DNA of 64,000 nucleotides from Arsenicibacter rosenii (GCF_001870735.1 NZ_MORL01000004.1:252250-316249); one strand, 5' to 3'; counted from the first letter of the stretch, positions 35,189 to 44,325 are shown. The notes: generated from the letters alone by a model not told the origin. Program-made: numbers and translations.

Positions 35189-36871
35189 ATGGTAGCTAAA
35201 TCTCAACTTATCCAGTACCTACACGCTTGTGCAATGGTTATGCTATTAAGCGTCCCTCTGTCGGCACAACACTGGAACGTACAGACCTATGGCTCAGCCT
35301 ACGACATCAACAGTATGTTCTTTGTTAATGGAACGACAGGCTGGGGAGTTGGCGTAAACGGTGTTATCCGGAAAACAACCAACGCGGGCAGAACATGGAC
35401 AGCACAAACGGTCAATACTGTTAATATCTTTAATAGTGTGTACTTCATTGACGCGTCAACAGGATGGGCTGCCGGGCAGGGTGGAATTGTTTACAAAACA
35501 ACCGACGGCGGCGCTAACTGGGTTGCCCAGAACGCAAATACCACGAATGATATCTACTGGGTTTATTTCCTGAATGCATCGACCGGCTGGATGTCGGGAG
35601 CCTCGGGCATACTCCGCAAAACAACCGACGGAGGGACGACCTGGAATACACTATCATCGGGAACGGGCAATGGGCTGACCAACATCTATTTTGCAGATGC
35701 TAATACAGGCTGGTTTATCGGTCAGGCCGGATTGATCCGTAAAACAACGGACGGCGGTACTAACTGGACCACGCAGACGTCTAATACAACCCAGACCCTC
35801 AACAGCATGTATTTCACCAGTGCCTCGACCGGGTGGGTTGTTGGCGCAGGCGGTGTTATCCGGAAAACCACCGATGGCGGTACAACCTGGACGGCTCAGA
35901 CATCAAATGTTGTGCCTAATCTTAACAGTACGTTTTTCGTTGACGCAACAACCGGCTGGATTGCCGGCAGCAATGGTGTACTGCTGAAAACGACCAACGG
36001 GGGCACCACATGGGTATCGCAAACATCGGGGACAACCAATGTACTCAGACGAATTTTCTTCACCGATTCCCAAACGGGGTATATCGTCGGGCATAGCGGT
36101 TTAGTATTAACCAGCTCAGACCTGACGGTAGCCGCATCGATCACGTCAACCTGTGCGAATAGCCCACTCTCGTTTACGGCCACAGGAGGTGGTTTCAGCC
36201 CAACCAGCTTTACCCTAAGCAGCTCACTACCGGGCTCTTCTTCTGCTACCTTCACAACTTCGTCACTCACGGCTACAGCAGGTACGGTTTCGGTCCCAAC
36301 CACCGCTACTTATACCGTCAGAGCGACCGACGGCACCATCACCGAGCTGGCCAGCACAACGGTTACGATTAATCCGGTGCCTACCGGTTTTACGGTTGCC
36401 AGCGTAACCGTTTGTCAGGGTCAAGCCGCTACGCTGGTAGCCAGTGGCTGTCCGGCCGGCGGAACAGTGCGTTGGGAAGATGGGTCTATCGCTGATCGGT
36501 TTGTTAAGGCCACGGCCGGCAGTGTTTCGGCTACCTGTACGGTTAACAGCTGCACCGCAACCGCAAACGGGACGGCCACTTTCAGCAGCAATGTTTTTCC
36601 ACCACCGGCGGCTATTGCCAGCCTGCAGGCCAGCACCGGCGGCTGCCCCTATTCGCTCAGCGGGCAGGCAACCGGCAACGGGTTTGTTTTTTCGGGGCCC
36701 AACGGGTATGTGTTCAGCAATGTATACCGGGACGGCGGCGCTTCGCAGCCGGTTTCGGCAACCGGCATTAAGGAGCCTGGTACCTACACCCTGACCGCCC
36801 TGTATTCGAACAGCTGCGGAACCAATACGGTGTCCCAAACCGTGGTGGTCAGCGGAAACCGGTGCCCGTAA
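35189..36871 (+). CDS. Exported Ycf48-repeat (BNR-like) beta-propeller protein with Ig-like C-terminal part
   Basis: A 560-residue protein. ATG 35189 gives MVAKSQLIQYLHACAMVMLL and a signal peptide ending PLSAQ; ATG 35120 is an alternative, and the frame from 34988 is too long. Residues 25-315 carry about seven 43-residue repeats with the core TGWxxGxxGxxxKTTDGGxxW, the Ycf48/BNR-type propeller blade. The remainder (about 315-560) is Ser/Thr-rich beta structure with two or three Ig/PKD-like modules (SFTATGGGFSPTSFTLSSS, then TVCQGQAATLVASGCPAGG), as in Bacteroidota surface proteins. No type IX sorting domain is seen. Role unknown; Ycf48-like repeats in secreted proteins usually bind partners. 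Immediately downstream is a 48-bp palindrome. Confidence 0.88.
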   Translation: MVAKSQLIQYLHACAMVMLLSVPLSAQHWNVQTYGSAYDINSMFFVNGTTGWGVGVNGVIRKTTNAGRTWTAQTVNTVNIFNSVYFIDASTGWAAGQGGIVYKTTDGGANWVAQNANTTNDIYWVYFLNASTGWMSGASGILRKTTDGGTTWNTLSSGTGNGLTNIYFADANTGWFIGQAGLIRKTTDGGTNWTTQTSNTTQTLNSMYFTSASTGWVVGAGGVIRKTTDGGTTWTAQTSNVVPNLNSTFFVDATTGWIAGSNGVLLKTTNGGTTWVSQTSGTTNVLRRIFFTDSQTGYIVGHSGLVLTSSDLTVAASITSTCANSPLSFTATGGGFSPTSFTLSSSLPGSSSATFTTSSLTATAGTVSVPTTATYTVRATDGTITELASTTVTINPVPTGFTVASVTVCQGQAATLVASGCPAGGTVRWEDGSIADRFVKATAGSVSATCTVNSCTATANGTATFSSNVFPPPAAIASLQASTGGCPYSLSGQATGNGFVFSGPNGYVFSNVYRDGGASQPVSATGIKEPGTYTLTALYSNSCGTNTVSQTVVVSGNRCP

Positions 36872-36873
36872 TA

Positions 36874-36921
36874 CAAGAAACGTGTAGAGACAAGGCATGC
36901 CTTGTCTCTACACGTTTCTTG
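36874..36921. repeat. Perfect 48-bp palindrome (GTAGAGACAAGGCATGCCTT type)
   Basis: The 24-base left arm begins CAAGAAACGTGTAGAGACA and is an exact complement of the right arm, centred on GCATGC. It starts 2 bases after the stop codon of the Ycf48-repeat gene. It can act as a terminator, but the GTAGAGACAAGGCATGCC core also recalls REP-like palindromes spread through many genomes. A gene remnant adjoins it on the right. Confidence 0.9.
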
Positions 36922-37044
36922 CTCGTGATCAATGCTCGTGTTGCCGGTCACCATCCGGTTTACCAGTTTGCCATGCAGCAGCGGACACTTGCCGAACATC
37001 TCACCGTATTGCTTCCGCATGTGGTATTGATCTGATGAGAGCAT
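36922..37044 (-). pseudogene. Remnant of a SnoaL/NTF2-like gene
   Basis: On the minus strand from ATG 37044 the frame reads MLSSDQYHMRKQYGEMFGK and continues with LLHGKLVNRMVTGNTSIDHE before running into the 48-bp palindrome. This short piece looks like the interior of NTF2/steroid-isomerase-like proteins, which have a similar VNR.V.GN.V.D.E strand. Only about 40 codons remain and no complete frame exists, so it is best read as a decayed fragment. A chance resemblance cannot be excluded. Confidence 0.4.
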
Positions 37045-37118
37045 GCATGTATTCGATTAGTTGGGGGTTTATGCCCTTCAAATTTAAGCAACAATCGCCC
37101 CAAAAAACGCGTTTCTGC

Positions 37119-37745
37119 TTATCCGAACAAGCCCGTTTTCAACGCTTTGGCCACAGCCTCCGATTTTGAATTGACGTGCAGTTTTTCGTAAATATTGCAG
37201 ATATGGGTCCGGACGGTTCCCATGCTGATGTCACAGTGGTAGGCGATGAGCTTGTAACTGTCGCCCTCAACGAGGCGACGCAGCACGGCCTGTTCCTTGT
37301 CGGTCAGTTCCAGTTTTACGGGTTTTGGCTGCTGAAAGGAGGCTAACACCTTGAGGGCTACTGTCGGGGTCATGGCTGCTCCACCGTTCATGACCGTCCG
37401 GATGGCATCAATGATCTCGTCGGCCGGTGTTTTTTTCAGTAAATACCCGACGGCTCCGTTTGAAATAGCCGCAAAAATCCGGTCGGGCTCTTCGAATACC
37501 GTCAGCATCAGTATTTTAGGCTGGTAACTGGTCTGACGCAGCAATTTTACGGCCTCGATACCCGTCCGTCCCGGCATGTCGATATCCATCAGTATTACGT
37601 CCGGCATGTCTTCCCGTACATTGTCAACAACCCGCATGGCATTGTCGTACAGCCCTTTCGACAGCATATCGTCGGTAGCGTCAATAAGTAACGCCAGCGT
37701 ATCACGCAGGGAATGGTTATCGTCGTAGATGGAAACCCGTATCAT
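37119..37745 (-). CDS. NarL/FixJ-family response regulator
   Basis: A 208-residue regulator. The receiver domain has YDDN (Asp8, Asp9), the phosphorylation site Asp54 in VILMDIDMPGR and Lys104-105 in GYLLKKTPADE. The C-terminal LuxR-type helix-turn-helix (about residues 140-205) has LTDKEQAVLRRLVEGDSYKL, then IAYHCDISMGTVRTHICNIY and KLHVNSKSEAVAKAL. This class pairs with HisKA_3 kinases, and the two kinase genes directly upstream on the same strand (37825-41817) are of that kind. The gap to the nearer kinase is 79 bases. The likely role is transcription activation of unlinked genes in answer to the signal sensed by one or both kinases. Confidence 0.95.
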   Translation of the reverse strand: MIRVSIYDDNHSLRDTLALLIDATDDMLSKGLYDNAMRVVDNVREDMPDVILMDIDMPGRTGIEAVKLLRQTSYQPKILMLTVFEEPDRIFAAISNGAVGYLLKKTPADEIIDAIRTVMNGGAAMTPTVALKVLASFQQPKPVKLELTDKEQAVLRRLVEGDSYKLIAYHCDISMGTVRTHICNIYEKLHVNSKSEAVAKALKTGLFG

Positions 37746-37824
37746 ATTGGCAGCAGTCAGCAGTGGAACATTACAGTTTTGTTAACAAAGGTAAACCAAG
37801 CCCCGTTAACCGTCTATCGGATAA

Positions 37825-39867
37825 TTATATGATCGGAACAGATAAGGTAAGCGTTGTTCCCTGCTCGGGTTTCGACCTAACCGAGAAGTCGCCGTCCATG
37901 GCCCGCGCCCGTTGCTGCATGCTTTGCTGCCCGTTCCGGATACTCGCCTGACCGGTATCGAACCCACGCCCGTTGTCTTCGATAATCACCACCAGCTGGT
38001 CTTTCCGACGCTCAAACCGGACGGTCGCCTGAGTAGCGTCGGCATATTTCACCAGGTTATTAATCGCCTCTTTACCAATCAGGTACAGATTCCGGCGTAC
38101 CTCCATCGTAATCGGCAGCAGCTCGATTTCCGGCTCAGCCGTCAGCGTAAAGCGGATATTTTTCGACTCCATCAGGGGCTGGGCATAATCGCGCAAGCGC
38201 TGAATGATTCGTTGGGTTGAGTCATTGCCGGGGTTAATGGTCCAGATGATTTCGTCGATGGATTCCAGAATATCGCGGGCATCGGCATATATTTTCTGAA
38301 CCATGCGCTGCGCCGTTTCGGGGCGGTTCTCGCTCAGTAACCGGTCGGTATGCCCGCTCAGCAAAGAGATACTGCTCAGCGTACTGCCTACTTCGTCGTG
38401 CAGGTCCCGGGCAATCTGCTGCCGCAGCCGCTGGGCTTCCCGGAGGCGCCGCAACCGCGAACGGTTCAGCAGCCAGGCCGCCACCGCTCCCGCCAGCAAC
38501 AGCAGCAAGGCTGCTCCCGCCAGAATACCATTCCGCTGCCAGGCAGCCAGCTCGTTTTCACGGGTAAGTACTGCCACTCTGGCCTTCTGATCCTTGAGCT
38601 GACCGGCATACTGCGCGGCTGCCGCCTTTCGGGTTACTTCCTCATTGACCAGGCTATCGCGATAGGTGTAAAACAAGGTCTGGTACTGATAGGCCAGACC
38701 GAACTTTTTCTGGCTGGCATACAAAACAGCCAGGGCTTCACTGGCATCCCGGATCAGGTCTTTTTTATGCGTCCGCATGGCAACGGCAAACCCCTGCTTC
38801 CCGTAAAAAAGGGCACTGTCGGGCCGGTTCAACCGACGATAGACCTCGCTGAGTGTCGATGAAATTTCGGCGGTCCACCAGTCGTTTTCGTCCTGCCTCG
38901 CCTTTACGAGGCCACGCGTACCATGTGCAATAGCCTCCCGGTTCTGACCCATAGCTGCATAAATTGCCGTTAACCGCGTATCGAATATCGTATTGGTTAT
39001 TTCGGGATACTCTTTTTTCCGGACAGCCACGGCCTCGTCAAACGCCCGTAATGCCTTCGGGTATTGGCTGAGTGCTTCGTAGGCCGTCCCCAGCGATGAC
39101 AGGACATAAAATTCCATATGGCGGCCCGCTTCACCACCCTGCTGCCGGCACACCCGGAGCGCCTGGTTCAGCACCGATACCGCCTGCCTGTGATCATTCA
39201 GCACAGTATACAAATGCCCCATCGCCCGTAACGGAAACAGCTGGCATTCCGGACACGGAATCGCCTGCGCACGCCGGAGCGCCTGCATGTTCCATGCCAG
39301 CGCTGCCGGATAGTTTCCGTCGACCATTTCATAATCCATGGCCAGCAGTCGTTCACAATCCGCCATCATCCGCTGATCATGCAGTGCCGTAGCGAGTGCC
39401 AGCGCCCGGCGATCATAGGCAAACGCCTGTTTTTTTTCGGTATTACTCATCCGTACCGCAGCAGCCAGGCCAGTCAGCAGCGGAACCGTCTGCGGCTTAT
39501 TCCCGGTCGATTCCGACAGCCGGACGGCCTCCTCCAGCCAGGCAAACCCCTGTTTCGCCTTATCGGTAGCCGCCGGATTATTTCGGTTCATCGAATACAG
39601 CAGCATGCCGCGCGTAAATAAGGCTTTGGCCTGGCCTTCGGTATACCCCAGTTTACGGGAAAGGGTCAGGGCCTCAGCAGCCAGTGAATCATACTGACTA
39701 AACGGCAGCCCCCAGATATTGGTCAGGTCATTCAGCCGGTTGACGCGGAACGTATCCGCCTGCGGATGGCTTCGGAGCACCCGCCGAAGGCTGTCGATGG
39801 TTGCTTGCTGCGCAGAAACGATATGGCTCAGGCCCGCAAACAGACAAAACAGTACTGCTTTTTTCAT
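37825..39867 (-). CDS. TPR-containing HisKA_3 sensor histidine kinase (copy 1)
   Basis: A 680-residue kinase. The signal peptide (MKKAVLFCLFAGLSHIVSAQ) is followed by a periplasmic array of about seven TPR units (residues 30-400). A membrane helix comes next (GILAGAALLLLLAGAVAAWL, about 450-475), and HisKA_3 follows with QQIARDLHDEVGSTLSSISL (acceptor His490). The HATPase domain has IGKEAINNLVKYADA and IIEDNGRGFD. The kinase half is strongly similar, at DNA level too, to the next gene, while the TPR half differs. The TPR region presumably senses a protein or peptide partner. It is 18 bases from the paralogue's stop, so the two kinases and the downstream regulator look like one operon. Confidence 0.95.
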   Translation of the reverse strand: MKKAVLFCLFAGLSHIVSAQQATIDSLRRVLRSHPQADTFRVNRLNDLTNIWGLPFSQYDSLAAEALTLSRKLGYTEGQAKALFTRGMLLYSMNRNNPAATDKAKQGFAWLEEAVRLSESTGNKPQTVPLLTGLAAAVRMSNTEKKQAFAYDRRALALATALHDQRMMADCERLLAMDYEMVDGNYPAALAWNMQALRRAQAIPCPECQLFPLRAMGHLYTVLNDHRQAVSVLNQALRVCRQQGGEAGRHMEFYVLSSLGTAYEALSQYPKALRAFDEAVAVRKKEYPEITNTIFDTRLTAIYAAMGQNREAIAHGTRGLVKARQDENDWWTAEISSTLSEVYRRLNRPDSALFYGKQGFAVAMRTHKKDLIRDASEALAVLYASQKKFGLAYQYQTLFYTYRDSLVNEEVTRKAAAAQYAGQLKDQKARVAVLTRENELAAWQRNGILAGAALLLLLAGAVAAWLLNRSRLRRLREAQRLRQQIARDLHDEVGSTLSSISLLSGHTDRLLSENRPETAQRMVQKIYADARDILESIDEIIWTINPGNDSTQRIIQRLRDYAQPLMESKNIRFTLTAEPEIELLPITMEVRRNLYLIGKEAINNLVKYADATQATVRFERRKDQLVVIIEDNGRGFDTGQASIRNGQQSMQQRARAMDGDFSVRSKPEQGTTLTLSVPII

Positions 39868-39885
39868 AAATAGTTAAGTAATCGA

Positions 39886-41817
39886 TTATAGCGTAGAGGC
39901 TAAGCCTACGGTCAGCTGCAATGCCGTCCCATGCCCGGCACGCGAGGTAATGATCAACTGCCCGTCCATCTCTTCCGCACGTCGTTTCATGCTTTGCTGG
40001 CCGTTTCGTATGCTCACGGCTTCGGTATCAAAGCCTTTTCCGTTGTCTTCAATCCGGACAACCAGCTGGTTTGTCTGCTTTTCAAACCGGACAGTTGCTT
40101 CTGTGGCATCGGCATATTTTACCAGGTTATTAATCGCCTCCTTACCAATCATATACAGATTTCTCCGTACATCCATTGGTATCGGCAGCGATTCCGGCAA
40201 CTGATCGGTATCAAACGTAAAGCGAATATTCTTCGATTCCATCAAGGGCTGCGCATACTCCCGCAACCGCTGCATGATCCGTTGCAATGAGTCATTACCG
40301 GGGTTGATGGTCCAGATGATTTCGTCGATGGATTCGAGAATCTGCCGGGCATCGGTATATATTTTCTGAACCATGCGCTGCGCCATTTCCGGCCGGTTTT
40401 CGCTCAGCAACTTATCGGTATGGCCGCTCAGAAGGGAAATACTGCTCAGCGTACTGCCCACTTCATCGTGCAGATCCCGGGCAATCTGCTGCCGCAGCCG
40501 CTGGGCTTCTTCGAGCCGCCGAAGCCGGGCCCTGTTCAGCAGATATGCTGTTACAGCACCGGCCAGCAGCATCAGCAAGATGGCACCAATCAGGATAGCA
40601 CTGGTACGCAGCCGGGCCTGAGCCGATTCGGCCCGTAAAAGTTTAAGCTGGCTTTCTTTCTGAGCGGTTTCATACTTTGTTGTCAGTTCCTGCGTATGTC
40701 GGGCGGCCTGCACATTAAACAGAGAATCATTCAGGAGCGCAGTCTGGTGTTCATACCGGTAGGCCAATTCGTATCGGCCACTTTTCTGATAAAAACCGGC
40801 AAGTGTCTGCATTCGCTTCCGGGTTTCGTCGGCATCACCAATCTGACGGGCAATTTGCAGGGCATTCAGCAGATTTTTTTCAGCAAGGGGATAGTGCCGG
40901 AGGGCCTGATAGGCCTGTCCGGCAATCCAGTAAACAGCGCCTAACTGATCGCTCAGTGAGTCTTTCCGGCAGATAACTTCGGAACGTTTCAGAAAGCGAA
41001 GGGCCTGCTGGTAATGCCCCAGGACCAGATGCACGCGGCCAATATTGGTCAGTACGTCTGACAAAGGCCCCCGCACCCCATAGCGTTCGGCCACAGGTAG
41101 CGCGTTCAGGTAGTGAATCAGCGCCTTGGGAAAGTCGGGCCTGGCCGATTCGCTCAGGGCATCTCCCATGTGATTTTCCGCTAATACCCGCATGCGCGGC
41201 TCCGGCTCCAGGCGGGAAACATCCAGGGCTTTTTGATAGTAACTCAGGGCCTGATCCGGCTTATTCATTACCTTCAGTACGTTGCCAACACCCAGGTAGG
41301 CGGGCGTAATCCGGTAGGTAATATGCCGTTGTTCGGCAAGTTTTATGGCAGCCAGGTAATAATGAAGCGACTGCGCATACGCATGATTGGCAAAATAGAG
41401 TACGCCCGTCAGACTAAGGAGCATTGGCCGGTGCTGAACCGGAATCCGGTTCGGATAAGCCTGCTCCAGCGCACGGGCCTTTTGCACATGGGCCAGCGCT
41501 TTGGCCGACTGATCCTGATAGTATAGGCTAAGCGCCCGGTTATAATACATCTGATGCAGGCCGGCAGGGTAATCAATCCGGTTGGCTAAGCGTTCGGTTT
41601 CCCTGAAGACGGAATCGGCCCGCTTAAATCCGGAATGCTGGAGGAGTTGCCAGCTGTACCGATTCTGCGTATCGACATAGGCCGAATCATAGACTCTGCC
41701 GCTAAGCCGGTTGGCTAATGAATCAAGCTGTTGGGCTGCCTGCCCCATTGCAGTCGAAAGGCTCAGCGAAAAGGCTACGACAAAAGACCCGATACATCCG
41801 AAGAAAAGAGCGCGCAT
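39886..41817 (-). CDS. TPR-containing HisKA_3 sensor histidine kinase (copy 2)
   Basis: A 643-residue kinase, paralogue of the gene below it. The N-terminal signal segment ends near MGQAAQQ, TPR units with YYQKALDVSRLEPEP and RFLKRSEVIC-type helices cover about residues 30-365, and a membrane helix lies at about 405-430. HisKA_3 carries QQIARDLHDEVGSTLSSISL (acceptor His450), followed by INPGNDSLQRIMQRLREYAQ and an HATPase with IGKEAINNLVKYADA and RIEDNGKGFD. It ends 18 bases before the start of copy 1. Being first in the operon, it shares one NarL-type regulator with copy 1, which makes cross-talk or heterodimers possible. The signal is unknown. Confidence 0.95.
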   Translation of the reverse strand: MRALFFGCIGSFVVAFSLSLSTAMGQAAQQLDSLANRLSGRVYDSAYVDTQNRYSWQLLQHSGFKRADSVFRETERLANRIDYPAGLHQMYYNRALSLYYQDQSAKALAHVQKARALEQAYPNRIPVQHRPMLLSLTGVLYFANHAYAQSLHYYLAAIKLAEQRHITYRITPAYLGVGNVLKVMNKPDQALSYYQKALDVSRLEPEPRMRVLAENHMGDALSESARPDFPKALIHYLNALPVAERYGVRGPLSDVLTNIGRVHLVLGHYQQALRFLKRSEVICRKDSLSDQLGAVYWIAGQAYQALRHYPLAEKNLLNALQIARQIGDADETRKRMQTLAGFYQKSGRYELAYRYEHQTALLNDSLFNVQAARHTQELTTKYETAQKESQLKLLRAESAQARLRTSAILIGAILLMLLAGAVTAYLLNRARLRRLEEAQRLRQQIARDLHDEVGSTLSSISLLSGHTDKLLSENRPEMAQRMVQKIYTDARQILESIDEIIWTINPGNDSLQRIMQRLREYAQPLMESKNIRFTFDTDQLPESLPIPMDVRRNLYMIGKEAINNLVKYADATEATVRFEKQTNQLVVRIEDNGKGFDTEAVSIRNGQQSMKRRAEEMDGQLIITSRAGHGTALQLTVGLASTL

Positions 41818-42186
41818 AAATTCATTACAGATGTTAGTCCTAAATTACACAATACATATGGCATTATACTCCGAAAAACCACTGATGAGTGACTATGTAT
41901 ACACAATCTCCATCAGGCGTTAACAAACAGGTTCACGCATCAGGGGCATCAGGCTACCAAACCGACGAAACCGGCCTAACCCTTTCTAAAAAGCTAACAG
42001 ACATATAGATAAGTTATGAAGCAGGGTGGTGGAAGTTACAATACATACGTTAAATCAGCAATAAGGTATTTATAGAGTGTACGGATCTTTACTCAATTAG
42101 TGTTTGCGAACCGGCTACAGGTTACACAGGCGACCGTCCTGGCCATCTATTCTTTCCGATCCTGCCCCGAATGTCTGAACTTCCCG
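41818..42186. other. Intergenic region between divergent kinase operon and YrdC-like gene
   Basis: About 370 bases without a gene. Short frames here (for example one reading through 41711-41923) lack any family features. Promoters of the kinase operon must lie in this stretch; the plus-strand promoter is listed separately at 42187. No repeat or RNA structure was recognised. Confidence 0.5.
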
Positions 42187-42194
42187 TACCTTTG
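42187..42194 (+). promoter_or_regulatory. Bacteroidota -7 promoter element of the YrdC-like gene
   Basis: TACCTTTG matches TAnnTTTG and lies 17 bases before the ATG at 42212, giving a short leader. The -33 region is not conserved enough to be sure. Confidence 0.55.
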
Positions 42195-42211
42195 TGGGTT
42201 TAAACAAGGAT

Positions 42212-42733
42212 ATGACACAAACTGCACGTGATATAAGCTATGCCCTGCGCCAGGGCCAGTTAGTAGCCATCGCCGACGAAACCGGATGGTCCGTTGCGGC
42301 CGACCCGATTAATGATAACGCCGTTGAGCAATTGCTCGCCATTCAGCAGGAAACCGGTACCGACCTTTCACTGGTGATTCAGCACGCCGACCAGCTGGTG
42401 ATGTATGTTGCCAAACTCCCCGACATCGCCTGGGAACTGGTTGATTTTTCGGAGAAACCACTTATCGTCATTTTTGAGAAAGGGAAAAACATCTCCCAAA
42501 AAGCCGGTCCGGAAGCGCCGATTGCTATCCGGAAAGCGCTGAACCCCGAAATTCAGCGCCTGATTGGTGGCTTCGGCCGTGGGTTGCTCACACTCTCATT
42601 CGGCAAAACGCAGCTCCCGAAAGTAGCCGAATCGGCTGTTAGCGGCCATTTCGGGGTACTGCCCAACAAAGTTCACCTGCCCCGTATCCTGAAACTGGGA
42701 GCAACGGGCGAAATTGAGTTTATCAGAAAATAG
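42212..42733 (+). CDS. YrdC/Sua5/YciO-family protein
   Basis: A 173-residue cytosolic protein of the YrdC fold. ATG 42212 gives MTQTARDISYALRQGQLVAI; the longer frame from 42194 starts inside the promoter element. The family core is visible: ADETGWSVAADPINDNAVEQ (the nucleotide and threonine-binding region), TDLSLVIQHADQLVMYV and a C-terminal SAVSGHFGVLPNK. YrdC/Sua5 enzymes make threonylcarbamoyl-AMP for the t6A modification of tRNA, while YciO-type paralogues have poorly known roles. The usual KxR and SxN motifs are not obvious, so a YciO-like paralogue is as likely as the true t6A enzyme. It is followed 73 bases later by the tRNA nucleotidyltransferase gene on the same strand, consistent with a tRNA-related operon. 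Confidence 0.8.
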   Translation: MTQTARDISYALRQGQLVAIADETGWSVAADPINDNAVEQLLAIQQETGTDLSLVIQHADQLVMYVAKLPDIAWELVDFSEKPLIVIFEKGKNISQKAGPEAPIAIRKALNPEIQRLIGGFGRGLLTLSFGKTQLPKVAESAVSGHFGVLPNKVHLPRILKLGATGEIEFIRK

Positions 42734-42806
42734 CGGTCAATCCGGAACCGCAGGCCGGTTCCGTACGGCTGTCCCGAAAACAGCTGGCTACAGACCCACA
42801 GTACGT

Positions 42807-44240
42807 ATGAATTTTTCAGAAACCTTACAGACAAATCCTATCTTCGGTCTCGTTGCCCGGAAAGCGCATCAGTTGAATGTGCGGGCTTACGTGATCGGCG
42901 GATTCGTACGGGATTTGCTGCTGAAGCGGCCTTCTAAGGATATAGATATTGTCTGTCTCGGCAGCGGCATCGATCTTGCCGAAGCCGTCGGACGGGAAGC
43001 GGGCGTACCCGTTTCGGTATTTAAAAATTTTGGCACGGCCATGCTCAAAACCAGCCTTACCGACGAAAATGACGTCTGGGAGGTGGAGTTTGTAGGCGCC
43101 CGCAAAGAATCTTACCGCGCCGAATCGCGGAAGCCGATTGTGGAAGACGGTTCGCTGGAAGACGATCAGAACCGGCGCGATTTCACGATCAACGCCATGG
43201 GCATCAGCCTGAATCAGGCCGACTTCGGTGAGCTGATCGACCCCTTTGACGGGTTGGCTGATCTCCGCCGCAAGCTGATTAAAACCCCGCTGGATCCCGA
43301 TATTACGTTTTCCGACGATCCGCTGCGGATGATGCGCGCCATCCGGTTTGCTACCCAGCTGAATTTCGACATCGATCCGGATACGTTCGACGCCATTATC
43401 CGGATGAACGAGCGGATCGATATTGTCTCGAAGGAACGGATTACGGATGAGCTGAACAAGATCATCCTGTCGGCCAAACCGTCGTATGGCTTCCGGCTGC
43501 TGGATGCGGCCGGCCTGCTACAACGCTTCTTCCCCGACTTTGTGGCGCTGAAAGGGGCCGAATTCGTGGAAGGCAAAGGACACAAGGACAATTTTTTCCA
43601 TACCCTGCAGGTACTCGACAACGTGGCCGCCCAATCCAACGATCTCTGGCTGCGCTGGGCGGCAGTGCTGCACGACATTGCCAAGCCTGCTACCAAACGT
43701 TTCGACAAGCGGGTGGGCTGGACGTTTCACGGCCATGAAGACCTCGGCGCGCGCATGACGCCCGGCATTTTCCGGAGCCTGAAGCTCCCGCTGAACGAAA
43801 AAATGCGGTTTGTGCAGAAACTGGTAAAGCTCCACCTCCGGCCGATTGCCCTCGTCAAAGAGCAGATTACCGATTCGGCCCTGCGCCGGTTGCTGTTCGA
43901 TGCGGGGGAGGATCTGGAAGCGCTCATGACACTCTGCCGCGCCGACATTACGTCGAAAAACTACGAAAAGGTGCAGAAACACCTCCGGAACTTCGAACGG
44001 GTCGAACAGAAACTGTATGACCTTGAAGAACGGGATAAACTCCGGAGTTTCCAGCCGGTCATTACCGGTGAGCTGATTATGGAGACCTTCGGACTACAAC
44101 CGTCGCGCGAAGTCGGCAACATCAAAGTCATTATCCGGGAAGCTATTCTGGATGGTAAAGTGGCCAATACGATGGAAGAGGCCTTTCCGTTTATGCTCGA
44201 AATCGGGCGGCAACACGGCTTTACGCCGGTAGCCCGGTAG
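42807..44240 (+). CDS. CCA-adding-type tRNA nucleotidyltransferase with HD domain
   Basis: A 477-residue enzyme of the poly(A) polymerase/CCA-adding family. ATG 42807 gives MNFSETLQTNPIFGLVARKA, typical for the family; the extension from 42714 overlaps the previous gene. The nucleotidyltransferase head has YVIGGFVRDLLLKRPSKDID (Gly-Gly and the DxD pair), RRDFTINAMG and DPLRMMRAIRFATQL. An HD domain follows with HTLQVLDNVAAQSND, AVLHDIAKPATK and FHGHEDLGA. The enzyme adds or repairs the 3' CCA of tRNAs; some relatives only add A or CC, which cannot be resolved from sequence. A perfect two-level terminator follows at 44257. Confidence 0.95.
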   Translation: MNFSETLQTNPIFGLVARKAHQLNVRAYVIGGFVRDLLLKRPSKDIDIVCLGSGIDLAEAVGREAGVPVSVFKNFGTAMLKTSLTDENDVWEVEFVGARKESYRAESRKPIVEDGSLEDDQNRRDFTINAMGISLNQADFGELIDPFDGLADLRRKLIKTPLDPDITFSDDPLRMMRAIRFATQLNFDIDPDTFDAIIRMNERIDIVSKERITDELNKIILSAKPSYGFRLLDAAGLLQRFFPDFVALKGAEFVEGKGHKDNFFHTLQVLDNVAAQSNDLWLRWAAVLHDIAKPATKRFDKRVGWTFHGHEDLGARMTPGIFRSLKLPLNEKMRFVQKLVKLHLRPIALVKEQITDSALRRLLFDAGEDLEALMTLCRADITSKNYEKVQKHLRNFERVEQKLYDLEERDKLRSFQPVITGELIMETFGLQPSREVGNIKVIIREAILDGKVANTMEEAFPFMLEIGRQHGFTPVAR

Positions 44241-44256
44241 CATTCCCAAACGAAAA

Positions 44257-44295
44257 ACCCGTGGAAACCGGTTTGATTAAACCGGCTCCACGGGT
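44257..44295. terminator. Bidirectional terminator between converging cca-type and susD-type genes
   Basis: ACCCGTGGA pairs with TCCACGGGT (44257-44265 with 44287-44295). Inside it ACCGGTTT pairs with AAACCGG around the loop GATT. The nested stem lies 16 bases after one stop and 30 bases from the other. Confidence 0.85.
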
Positions 44296-44325
44296 CAGCT
44301 ACAGGCTGTGTGTTAACCTTACCCG

